Shown: positions 1 through 13,307 of the stretch, in pieces
How positions within the stretch are numbered: the stretch's first letter is position 1
How the letters are laid out: the number at the start of each line of letters is the position of its first letter
Assembly (NCBI GenBank): GCA_905250025.1
Contig: CAJNOJ010000044.1
Span: 248,001-312,000 of the forward strand
DNA length: 64,000 nt
Source: Adineta ricciae
Taxonomy: Eukaryota > Rotifera > Eurotatoria > Adinetida > Adinetidae
Direction of reading: 5' to 3'
The notes under the pieces: model-generated
Databases searched by the model: none
Told to the model about the DNA's origin: nothing
Seen by the model: only the letters and a program-made list of their open reading frames with translations
Program-made: the position numbers and the translations under genes

Positions 1-606
1 CGAATAAAACACAATGCCTATTTTTGAAATTGATCGTCCATTCTCGTTCAAAGTGTTTCATGGATTTAGCAAGGAATTCATCCTGATATGCACAATCAGT
101 GTACGTTTTTTTAATAAATGATATGCGCATACTGAACAACCAAACAAGACAAATGTACGCATGTGAAAAGGAAAAGAAAACGCTTGTCGCACAATACCCA
201 CATACATATGTGCGTTAGTTAAAGAACTATTTAGAAGAAAAGAAGAAAAACCGAACAGATAGTTCACTGTTTGTGCCAATGCGCAGCAGAAAAAAGAAGA
301 AGGAGAAAGGTAAAAAAAAAGAAAGAAGAGAAAAATAATAATGCTTTGCCGATCAAAAAATGGACAAAACAGCATTATCATTGTGCAAGAAAAGAAGTAT
401 AAGTATTTTATATACACGTACAAATAGAACATTTTCGCAAGCGAATAGAAAGAGACAGGGTTTGCTTGTAATTTTTAACGAAAGCGCAACAACAACAACA
501 AAAAAGAGAGAGAGAGATATGAGCCACAAGAGGACTAACACACATTCCTGAAACATTTGGTAGGATTAGGGAAATTAGAAAGAAACAAATTGATAATCAA
601 AGATAT
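1..606. other. No gene seen; 3' flank of the RagC-like gene
   Basis: AT-rich DNA with A-rich and AG-rich runs (about 285-350 and 505-520). The open frames here are short, low in complexity and show no splice-linked partners or recognisable domain. It probably holds the 3' UTR of the minus-strand gene that ends at 607. Confidence 0.6.
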
Positions 607-2212
607 TTATTGAACAATGTTCGATGGCGGCATCGGAGGTCGCGATAATTGATTATTCAAACGAAATAATTTAATAATTGATTTTTTTAATTGTCTGACA
701 TTATAATCGATAAGTGCTTGTCTTGTGAGTGCTTCTTCGCGTAGAATACATATCAATGCTAGATGACGATTGATTTCTTTGAGATAAAGCGCACGGCCAC
801 CTGTTAATTTAATTACACTTGATGACATCGAATCGAATACGGCTGATGCTGGTTCACTCGTAGTTTCGATCATCGCTGAACGATGATTTATCACTGGGGT
901 TGTACTCAATGGACCTGAAAAATAAATGGCAAATAAGAGTTCAATGTTTTCAACGAGAGTTCAACATACTATTAACATATGAATTACTTCTGATTTCATT
1001 TAAAGGAACATTATTCTCATTGTAAGTTTCATTTTGACTTTCAATATTCCATTCATGATGATGTTCGTTTTCATCATCATCATCATCATCGTTTAGATTT
1101 CCTCGTTCATTGATATACTCCTCGTCATCGTCATCATCGTCCTGTATTGTTCGAGCATTGTTTTTGTTGGGTTTACCATAGATTTCACTCATATTGATCA
1201 GTAGATCGATCATGTCGCAGCACAGTTCATACATCTACAAAATGCCGTGTTGTTTCGTAGTCGAGAAACCGTTTTCAGGCACTTACTTGCATGTCCGTAG
1301 GCGATGAATCAGTTGCAATACTTATTTTCGTTTGAACATCGAAGAGAAATGCTTGTTCAATATTCGATGTCGATAATAGAAGGTTGAGCAAACGTTCTAA
1401 GTGGCCAAATTGTGGGATTAGTTTCTGTATTACTTTTGAAAATGCTTCGAATATTGAATGATCATAGATTGATGTTAAATGAAAATTTATTAGAATATCT
1501 TGAGGATTTGAATTTGGCGTTATGGACGTCGATGACCAAAGATCCATTCCGCCAACATGATCAGCAGAACGGTCTCGTACCTACAGAACATATTTGAAAA
1601 AATAAACAAAACATGAAATGCGTGAGACGTTCATACCTGATTATGAATATCTCGTTGTGTTTCAATTTTTGCTTCGTCCGATAGTTGATCCACTTTATGT
1701 ATAAATACTTCATAGCGTATTCGAGGATTCAGTCGTTTACCCAGTTGGATAATTGTGTTTAAACGTAAAATTGATTCTGAATAATCATCTTGAGCATCGA
1801 TTATATATACAACAGCATTGCAACGTTTTAATAAACGTTCCATGTCATAACCACCACTGATTATACTTTGCATTGGATCATCGTCGTATGAAGATGCTTG
1901 GCCACCGTTTCCCTCAATTCCACTATTGTGTCCTGAGGTGAAGACTTGTAACTGACCGGGCAATTCTTGAACTTGGAAACTGATGAACGATCCGCAGGAA
2001 AATTGATTCATTGTTAAATGAGGCGTTGATTCGAGAAATTGTGTTTGTGATGGTTGCATTTTAGTGAAAATAACACGTTGAATGGATGTTTTACCTGAAC
2101 GACGTAGACCCGTCAACAAAATTCGTGGTCGAATGACTGAATTCATATTTATATTTGGTGTGTGACTAGTGTCACCACCCGAATCATTGATGGTTGATGA
2201 TGAATCAATCAT
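607..2212 (-). CDS. RRAGC: Ras-related GTP-binding protein C/D (RagC/RagD-like)
   Basis: Rag GTPases form heterodimers on the lysosome surface and signal amino-acid supply to TORC1; this is the C/D-type subunit. Coding exons 2212-1637, 1580-1287, 1234-970 and 914-607 give 480 aa with consistent phases. Visible motifs are the P-loop GLRRSGKTS, the switch-side LPGQ and the RagC-type [19 protein letters not shown]. The C-terminal roadblock-type domain has [30 protein letters not shown] and [11 protein letters not shown], all close to human RagC. An acidic insert rich in Asp runs (about 1030-1145) interrupts the C-terminal domain. A splice-acceptor-like site lies 13 bases before the ATG. The exon 3 donor could be at 969 or a few codons earlier. 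The family call is secure; RagC versus RagD cannot be split. Confidence 0.9.
1069..1141. repeat. Imperfect CAT/CGT trinucleotide runs coding Asp stretches
   Basis: Two runs of CAT/CGT triplets (about 1069-1091 and 1121-1141) encode Asp-rich tracts in exon 3 of the RagC-like gene on the minus strand. Triplet slippage is a likely origin of this acidic insertion. Confidence 0.7.
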
Positions 2213-2528
2213 GAATGAAAACGATCTGAAAAAGAAAAGAAATCGAACATAAATTCCTCGATTAGTTCTGGCTTGTTTTAATGTCCTTGTGCACACAAAC
2301 AAAAGAAGAGCAATGTAGACTAGGTAAAAAAAAGAAACAAACAATTGAAGGTGGACGAGAAGAAAATAACATATACACAAAAAATGTTTGTGTGTAACAA
2401 GAAAGAGAAGTGTTTTAACGACGTCGGGATTTATATTTAGAACTGGATGCATTGTTCCCATTTTGTGGATGATGATTATGACTACGAAATTTCAAATGTA
2501 TTCAATCGAAAGACGACGGAAATTAATC

Positions 2529-5500
2529 TTACGCCGACAATTTCTTTTTTTTCTTTGCACGTGATGCTGACGAACGTGACGAAGAGGATGACGATGTTGA
2601 CGAACTATTTGAGTCACTTTGAGATGATGAGCTTGAAGATGACGAACGAGATGCTAGCGAAAAAAAGAATCAGAAATCTTTTTGTGTATAGTTTGAGACA
2701 AATCGATTTTTTTATCGTACCAGATCGACGTTTTGATTTTTTTTCTACGACGATCGTATCAGTCGTTGAAACTACTGCTGATTGAACTGTTACCACATTG
2801 TTACTTTGTTCCTGAAAGGTTACGATGTAATGACTATTTTAATAAAAAATAGGAAGATGAAGAACCTACTTGAGTTGTGCTTGATGGAATGTTACTCTCG
2901 TTACTTTCGTCTACACCATCATAGAGCCCGGAAATAGATGCTGTCTGTTGAAGTGAGGTTGGTGGTATGGATGGAAGTGACGACTGTTGCTCCGAAAAAG
3001 TTGTCGAGGAAGTGAAATCATCATTGGACGCCGGTTCCGGCTCATCTAAATCATCAAGTTCCATGTCTTCATATTCCCCAATACGATCTTGTAGATGCGA
3101 TGCTGTGTTTGATAACTCGTCTTCTTCGACTTCGGGAAGCGGAGGAGGTGGTGGAGGTGGAGATGGACAAGCTAAATAAAAGAAAATAAACATTTGATTT
3201 CGACATATATTTGTTATTGTATATTTATTTTACATGGAGGTGGTGCTGAGGGCGGCAATGGCGTAGCTTTAGCCAACTCGATTTTGATCACTTTACGCTC
3301 AGGCGGCTCCCGTGGCTTGACAGTGGGTAAAGCCCCGAAAACGACTTCATCGTCCGGATTAGGTGGCGTAGGTAATTTTTTACGTATTGGCGGCGTTGGA
3401 ATACGTTCACGAATACCCGATGGGGATTCCCTAACAATTAGATGATTATCAGACGTATATTAGTGGTATGTAACACAAGAATAAAACAAGTACTTACGGT
3501 TTCGATGAACTACTAGATGATGAACCGGATGATGAGGATGAGGATGACGACGACGATGATGAAGAGGACGAAGAAGATGATGAACGTGAACCAGATGACG
3601 AACTGGAACTTGAGGAACTAGATGTATCCTTTCTAGTTTTGGTACGCACCGATGCTTTCGATTGAGATGAACGAGTCTTCTCATCACGAGACGATCGATA
3701 ACGATCACGATCGTCATACTGTCGAGAATCTCTATCGTAGTAATCATGGCTTCGACCTTTATATCTGTCATGATATCGGTTGCGAGATGATGATGGTGGT
3801 GAGTGTCGACGATGGCGACTACTACTACCACCATATCGATCATCATGATGTCGTCGACGGTAATAATCGTCTTTGTCACGGTAATCTCGATACCGACTAC
3901 GAGAAGATGAGTAGTGATCACGTCGTTCCCGACTAGAACCACGACGATAGCGATCACGATCACGACTGGATGTTTGTCTTGGTCGACGTTCTCGAGTAGA
4001 AGAATCTTTGTTCTTTGCTGGTGATTGATCATTGCGTTCAGTGGATTTATCTCGTTCCTTATCCTTTGCTTTTGACGTATCACTTGATTTCTCGGCATTG
4101 GATGGACTTTCGATAGAATTATTTACTATTGAACTAGTTGCTTTATCTTTCCGTGACCTATACGAAAAAGTTAAGAGAACAAAAGGTAGATATTATTTCT
4201 TTGCGAAGAAAACTCACGATTTCGATTGTGTTTCGATTTGTTGCAATGAGTCGGCACTCACTTCATCATCATCATCCCATTTCGATTTACTTGAAGTTTG
4301 TGCTGCATCTGTTACTATTGATTGTGGAATGTTATTTGATTGAATAGTTTTGCGCTGCGTCTCGATCTGTCGTTCATTACATTCTTTATCATTCTCTGTA
4401 CGATCCGTATTGAATGATGTGGAGCCACTGTTCATATCATTCCGGGTATCTTGTTTTACTGGCGATGATCGATGTCGAGGCGACGGTGACGACGATGATG
4501 ATGAAGACGATGACGAGGAAGTTTGCGGACTAGACCGACGACGACCACCACCACCACTACAAGACTCATCACGAGCATGTTTGGAGTGCGATGGTGATGA
4601 ATTGTTTTGGACTAAATAGACAGCAGATTTATAACGTGCAAAGTAGAGCACTGATCGATTTCAATGAGACTCGAAGTGAAAATCCGCTCATATTTGTTTC
4701 ATTCTTTTGCTGAGAAACTAAAACTTACCATTTTTATCGTGATTTGATATTTCATTGCCGTCGTATTTGTTATTTATAGAACGATGACGCTTTGGCTCAT
4801 TGCGAGGTTCCCGTTGTTTAGGTTCAACACGAACTATGCTACTTTGTACTATTGTTGTTTGAGTCTGCATAAGAGTATTTTCGTCGTCATCATCACGTCG
4901 TCGTTCATGTCGACGTGACCGTTTATTCGGTTCTTGTGTCGATTGTTCATAATTGTCATTTGTAGTCGTCGTAGTTGCTTCGTTATCCATTGTATCACCA
5001 TTTGTAATGATAGAACGCATTCGTTTCGCTTGTTCTGAAGTTTGCGACGATGAATCTGCAGGTTCATTCGGATTTGTTTCGTCAGTCGATTGTTGTTTGC
5101 GAGATTCATTCATATCAACAAAACGTTTCCGTTCTTCTGCAGCTGAACGCCAATGAGGTGGTGTGCGTGATCTCGAACGACTTTTTCCTGTGTATCTCTA
5201 AAACGAAGCAGCAAGGGACATTCATTGAAAACAAGTAAGAAGATTTCTTACCATTGCTCCACGTCCTTTCACTGAACGACCATTTGAATCGATTTTCTTC
5301 GAAGCACGATAAGTGTTTGTTCTGAAATGGAATTATGTTGATTTTCGTATATAATAACAAATATTTCATACCGAGAACTTCGCTCGTCATCGTTTAACGA
5401 CGATCGATTGGTTTTTGATTCTAACACATTTTGAACTTCATCATTATCAACATTCACATTAGTATCTCGTACGGATATATCACTCGTGTTCTTTTCGAAA

Positions 5501-6861
5501 TTATTTTCGTCTTCGCCACTTTTCTTCGATGAACGCTTGGCTTCTTTCTTTCGTCGATGTTTTTCTTTCTTCTTAGCTTTTTTACTATGTTTCGATTTCT
5601 TCTTCTTCTCGTCCGTATCTGACGATGAACTGCTTCCATCATCATCGGTCTCTTCCACATTTTCATTGTCACCTTCATCAGCAGCAGAAATTTTTCGTTT
5701 TTTCGATTTAGTACTTTCTAAAATTCAACAAATATTTCATTCGTCCTTCTACAGATTGTTCTACTCACTTGTATTCAGTTCAAGTTGACCACAATGTGAT
5801 ATGATAACATCTTGCAATGGTCGACATGTCGCCGGATCAACTGGGAGATTTTCAATAGTATGAACAACATTTTGACCAGATACAACATGGCCAAAAACAA
5901 CATGTTTACTAAAGAAAAGAATTCGAAGTTTACATGTTCGAAAAACTTGTCCTTGATTATCAAAGTTTATAGTTACCCATCAAGATGTGACGCTACAGCT
6001 GTCGTTCTACAAATGAAAATCATAATTTCAGTCAGAATTATTCATAATATTGTAGTCAACGTACATGAAGAACTGTGAACAATTGGTATTTGGTCCTCGA
6101 TTAGCCATCGAGAGAAGATAAGGTTGGTCATGTTGAATTTTGCAATTTTCATCTAAATCGATCCATGATTTTTTTTTTTGATTATTCGACGAAGCGAAGT
6201 TTACCTTCAAATGAACTGCCGTAAATTGATTCACCGCCGGTGCCGTTGCCTGGAATTGAAAGACCAGTTAGACAGAAAAATTTGTTTATTTCAAACACAC
6301 ATAAATCATCTTATAAATTTATCAACACTCGACTAAAAGAGATAAAATAGAATGCAAGTGATGCCCTCAGAGAGATTTTTTGCCTGCCATCACTCGTCAG
6401 GATGAACCGAAAGATGTTATGTCTTCGCAATCAATCTTGCTGATCAACGAAAATAAATATATAACCAAAATTTAAAATCAAAACCAAAATCCTTTGTTTC
6501 GATCAAAATCCACTTACCTTCGATAAAGTCGCCAGCTTGAATCATGAAATCTTTCACAATACGATGGAATACACATCCTTTGTAGGATAGTTTCTTGTGA
6601 GACACTTCACTACGACCTTTCTCTCCTAGAAAAAGGTACTTTGCATCGAATACAAGAAGAACTTCTTCTCTACCTGTGCATAAACATCGAAAGTTTTCGC
6701 ATGTTCGTGGACAAATATCATTGTACAGCTCAAATACGATTCGACCAGCTGAAAACAGAAAGCATAGGAATTGAATAAAGGATATTAACGTATAGAAAAG
6801 AGATCAGACCGTTAGTATCAGCAATTTTGATGTCGAAAAAGCAGCGTGTTCTCGACGTCAT
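2529..6861 (-). CDS. PPIG: SR-rich nuclear cyclophilin (PPIG/NKTR-like peptidyl-prolyl isomerase)
   Basis: Cyclophilin joined to a long Arg/Ser tail, expected in nuclear speckles with pre-mRNA processing factors. Sixteen coding exons: 6861-6810, 6748-6674, 6625-6518, 6249-6205, 6152-6065, 6006-5977, 5908-5769, 5717-5372, 5321-5252, 5197-4729, 4611-4218, 4157-3498, 3430-3234, 3171-2870, 2811-2721, 2653-2529 (1063 aa). The isomerase domain (about residues 5-180) shows [64 protein letters not shown] and HLDGKHVVFG, with the catalytic Arg of FHR and the QAGDF core. Downstream is the NKTR/PPIG signature: KGRG followed by [10 protein letters not shown]. The rest is Ser/Arg, Lys/Glu and poly-Ser, ending in a basic KKKKLSA. 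Exon 6 is only 30 bases. An acceptor-like site lies 2 bases before the ATG. It shares a 387-bp upstream gap with the divergent CDCA3-like gene. Confidence 0.92.
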
Positions 6862-7248
6862 ATCTGGAAAAAGAAACTCGTGTGTATTTCCGACGTAATT
6901 TCTACACAACCAATCGAATCTCTGTAAGAATAGCACAAGACAAAAGAAGAAAAACAAACAACAACGAGCGAGCTCTTCGCTATTCTGCTCATTCATTAGT
7001 TCACGTTAGAACCAATCACAGCAGAGCAAAATATATCAATCGAAAAATTTTCTGAATTCGTATTTTTTTCTGAATTAAAAACTAAAATTACTTCAGATTA
7101 AAATATTCCGTCGGTTTTGGGTGCTGTCGACTGTAGCGCTACATTTGAAACAATAGAGCGCGATTCTATGTATCTTTATACCGATGTACTTATTGAATCG
7201 TCTGTACAATATAGTCATTTATTTATATTTCAAAGAAGAAAATAAACG
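6862..7248. promoter_or_regulatory. Shared upstream region of two divergent genes
   Basis: 387 bases between the SR-cyclophilin start (minus) and the CDCA3-like start (plus). The minus-strand acceptor-like site at 6864-6866 lies inside it. No clear TATA element was picked out. A bidirectional promoter is inferred from the head-to-head layout only. Confidence 0.4.
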
Positions 7249-7730
7249 ATGGGCGCCACAGCGAGCTCGAATACGAAACGTTACACCGATAAACTCAATT
7301 CAAACATCTATAGTACACCACCGAAACTAAACAATGGCGCAATTCACAATCGACTTGTTCAGTTTCAATACGATCCGCGATCACCTACTGGTAACTATGA
7401 CTTGAATTTTTCCAACTGAAAAGCCTTTTATCTTTTCTTTTAGATGGAATATCTCGAACACCGATTCAAATTGATAATCAATTACCGGTTCAACCACTGA
7501 AACTATACAACCATGTTATACCTCATATTGTAGGTCCTCAACTGCCTTTATCCGATGTCATGGATGAAGATAATCAAGAAAATGACGTACGCCATCGTCA
7601 ACAAAAGCTGAGTATTGTCGAGCATGATACCAAACGTGTAAGTGGTATTGAGCCGACATTAGATCCAAGTAAAGTACTAACTACTTTAATGGCTAATCAC
7701 GATGGACAGTTACCACCGTATCAATTATAA
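7249..7730 (+). CDS. CDCA3: CDCA3 (Tome-1)-like short protein with possible N-myristoylation signal
   Basis: In vertebrates CDCA3 is a cell-cycle adaptor linked to mitotic entry. Exons 7249-7390 and 7444-7730 encode 142 aa. The protein begins MGATASSN, which suits N-myristoylation, as in CDCA3 (MGSAKS). Around residues 46-60 it has DPRSPTDGISRTPIQI, nearly identical to the conserved CDCA3 block DPRSPSAGILRTPIQV as I remember it. That block spans the splice junction and stays in frame, which supports both the intron and the call. The rest (EDNQEN, IEPTLDPSKV, C-terminal LPPYQL) is not recognised. It is about half the length of human CDCA3, and no F-box-like segment or clear KEN box is seen. 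The call rests on one motif plus the N-terminus. Confidence 0.6.
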
Positions 7731-8065
7731 TTTTTCTTATTCTCTGTGAATGTTACAGTCATTGTTACATGTGTGTATTTATATGTAATCGATCTTTTTT
7801 CTGATCATTTCATTTATCATGAATTTTCCTTTTCTTACATATTATTATGTTATCTTTCTTTTTCTCACTATCTCTCTCTCTTCTTCTATTAAAAATGCAA
7901 TAATGATTATAGAATGAGATTAATTCAAGTTTCTCTTGATGATAAGACAAAAAATTTTATTGCTTTGAACACACAATTACTATGAAAACAGTTGCGAAGT
8001 TAAATAAGAAATGCAAATCATTTCAAGCGAGATTAAAATGTACAGAATACAAAGAAAACACTCGT
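7731..8065. other. Gap between convergent genes
   Basis: AT-rich DNA with TC runs (about 7862-7890) between the stops of the CDCA3-like (plus) and carrier (minus) genes; probably two facing 3' UTRs. Nothing else seen. Confidence 0.6.
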
Positions 8066-9235
8066 CTACTGTTGAATTGAAGCTTCACCGTAATTGTCAC
8101 TAAGGGAATCTCTGATTTTTTCGTACGATAGCAATGTTAATACTGCCGCTGGTACTGTCCGTAATAGAGCTGGTACGATTCCACGATAAAATCCTCGAAT
8201 TCCTTCTTCTTTAGCAATGGTTTGCACTGCATCACGTACGTTTTTATATTCACGAAAATTAGTCGCTGCAGTAAGCGATTGCTTTTGTAAGCGTCGAGCA
8301 TGGCCGGCATCTTGCAACCGACTACGGACTATTTCATGAGGGTAGGCAACAACTGAAGCAATGACTTTCGAAACGCTTGAGGCAAACATCAATTGTCCAG
8401 TGGATAAATGATGCTCTGAAGATGAGTTTACTGCACACCTCTTTTTCAAATATTCGTACATGGGAAATTGCACACCAACATGGATCTATAGAGAGAAAAA
8501 AAACAGAATCACATGAAGAGATTATGTTTCAAGTAGAGTCAATCTTTATCATATTTTCGGTAACATAAACCATCTAGACTGAAATTGATCTAAGATCAGT
8601 TAGTTTTCTAGTAGACAAAAGAAAACATATGAATTACCAAGCCCCACATGGATGGAATAACACCACGGTATAGCGCGTAGATGCCTTCTGTCTGATAGAT
8701 TTTCTTTGCTGCGTGAAATGTATTCCTATAGTCTTCGTGATGTGATTGTGTCATCATTCGCGTTCGAATTGTCCATATCGGCGCAGTTAATGTATTCGAT
8801 ATTGCACCGGCTGTCACTGAAGCTAATAGATTAACTAATGTATCATTTTCCGAATGCACAGATGCTAATCCAGAGGCATATTGTTTCTTTGACCATTGAT
8901 ACGTTCCAAAATATACAGCCCAATTCGGTATATAACCCTAAATATTCTCAAGAAATTCCCTGTCGAACGGAAGATGTACATTTTCTTACCAACATCGTCG
9001 TTCCCAATCCTTTGAAAAAAGCTCTGAAACCTTCTCGTTGAGCGAGTCGATACATAGTCACTAATAAGGGCGTATCCGGTACACCCTTCGGTAGACGCTT
9101 CACTTGAATACGAGTTTTGACAACATCCAGCGGACTGACAAGTACGCTAACGAATGCACCAGATACTGCTCCAGCTAGAGTATTTATTTGCGAATCTTTC
9201 AATACTAGACGTGCTTTCTTCGGTTGTTTTGCCAT
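8066..9235 (-). CDS. Mitochondrial carrier family (SLC25) protein, NDT/Yia6-like nucleotide carrier
   Basis: Six-helix inner-membrane carrier. Exons 9235-8990, 8937-8638 and 8485-8066 give 321 aa, a normal length. Three tandem repeats each carry the carrier signature: SPLDVVKTRIQ, APIWTIRTRMM and YPHEIVRSRLQ. The Trp in the second signature is typical of the nucleotide/NAD/folate/FAD branch. The third repeat (SSVSKVIASVVAYPHEIVRS, then GFYRGIVPALLRTVPAAV) resembles plant NDT1 and yeast Yia6 NAD+ carriers more than SLC25A32/33/36, as I recall those sequences. The substrate is therefore inferred (NAD+ or another nucleotide). An acceptor-like site lies 10 bases before the ATG. It is followed at 216 bp by UBFD1 on the same strand. 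Confidence 0.85.
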
Positions 9236-9451
9236 AAGGAGAATTCTGAAAAAGTGAATTCGTTGAATGTCTTAGTGTTTTTTTTATTCATGTTTAGTGA
9301 CTAGAAGTCAACATTTAATGAAATAGAAAAAGAAAGAATATAAGAAAATCTAACAATAAGCATGAGAATATTCGATCGATTGGTTTGAGTGTATGTTTGC
9401 GAAAAGAAAATGAATGTATAACGAACAAGCAGATACAAAGGTCAATGCCAT

Positions 9452-10401
9452 TTAGTGATCCGAAAGAATTTCGCGTCGAATGGATTTCACATATTGTGAT
9501 GGACACCAGTACAACCATATAATCGAACTTTCTCTACAAAGATGATATTCTTTTTCTATAGAAACTAATCCAACGAAAACTTACGTTGTACCAGTTTGAA
9601 AGCCAACAATTGAATAACCTTCATGACCTTCAATTGGCTCATCGACAATATTTCTTATGTGAGTCATTGGAATCTTTTTCGTTGTTTCCGCTAACAGTCA
9701 ATCAATCAATAAATGAATGAATGAAGAAAATCCTTTCCTCTTCATACCTGTGTTAATCCATAATTCGTCATGTTCAAGTTTAAAGGTTAATCGTGCTTTC
9801 TTTGCTGAATGATTTAACATTGACATGTACAACCCATCGATCGATTGAGGTAATGGATCATGTCGATTTCGAATACCTATTTGAACATTATCCGGCTTAC
9901 CTATACGAGACAGTGAAAAGATCAAACAGGCTTTCGATGAATTTTACCTGCTTTCAAAACTTTCTCATGTTTCGTCTGTTTACATAAAGGTTCTTTCTTG
10001 TTCGTCGATGATGATGATGATGAATGATCATCCAGGGAATCTTTGCTTCCACTCGAATTGACATTCACCTGTGTCGTCGACAAAATTTCCGCTCGAGTCG
10101 CACCAACTAACAACAACGTTTGACCATCGGTTATGTTCAAATCTTTTAATGTTGTTGTGGCATCATCGTGTTTGACACTAGTAATCGATTTATTGACTAG
10201 TTTTTGCACTCGAGGATCAACATCAGTCATCTTATCGATTTTGTCTTTCAAATCTTTCAGCGTATCGAATAAATCACAATTGACTGGAAACGTTTGAGTT
10301 TTATAACGAATATTCAACGTGATTGGCACTTTCGATGTTGTTCGTTTCAACGCCTGTTGATCACCGATTTCATTGGTAATATTAGTTGTGATATCATCCA
10401 T
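9452..10401 (-). CDS. UBFD1: Ubiquitin family domain-containing protein 1 (UBFD1-like)
   Basis: Exons 10401-9948, 9900-9748, 9690-9585 and 9533-9452 give 264 aa. The N-terminal half is a ubiquitin-like fold (about residues 24-95: PITLNIRYKTQTFPV to DGQTLLLVGAT). The C-terminal half matches the UBFD1-specific region: NKKEPLCKQTKHEKVLKAGKP, GLYMSM, ARLTFKLEHDELWINT, IPMTHIRNIVDEPIEGHEGY and WLYWCPSQYV. The last exon is 82 bases, and its splice phase restores the conserved WxYW motif. The function is poorly known even in human. It stands head to head with the SH2D4-like gene. Confidence 0.9.
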
Positions 10402-12873
<2,472 letters not shown>

Positions 12874-13307
12874 CCATGCGAAGAAACCATTCTATTTTTT
12901 CAAGTGATCTTTCCTCTTTGCTCACAGCATTTGTTTGTACAGATAGGACTACATTCCACCGAGTTTCTTCCTTTGTCTTCGATAGTTATTTGTGAAAAAT
13001 TTCGTGCAATGTAGAACATTCTTCTTACTCTTCCCAGTGTTGATAACTATGAGTGAACTTTTAACTAAACGAAACCTTCCATGTCTTGTTCTTCCTTGTT
13101 GAAAGTTGTTTCAATTTTAGACAATAAAAACCATGAAATTTTTACCAAATATCTGACCATGAATATATTTATTAACAAAAAAAAGAAAATATCAGCTATT
13201 AGTAAACTATCTGTACAATACGCAAATCACATCTGATCGATTTCTACGACAAACAAGGTTTTTCTTCGAAAAACTTAATATAAACATTCGTGTGGGCATG
13301 AAGCAAT
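12874..13307. other. Gap between convergent genes
   Basis: Facing 3' flanks of the SH2D4-like and RACGAP1-like genes. I looked here on the minus strand for a missing RhoGAP exon and found only interrupted, AT-rich sequence. Confidence 0.6.

Noticed and set aside
58-432. 124-codon hydrophobic minus-strand frame near the left edge
   Set aside because: Phe/Leu-rich from AT-rich and AG-rich DNA, with no domain, splice partner or gene-like codon use.
3460-4098. Long His/Val/Ile-rich and other open frames opposite or beside the SR-cyclophilin tail
   Set aside because: They are shadows of the Ser/Arg/Asp-rich coding exons in other frames.
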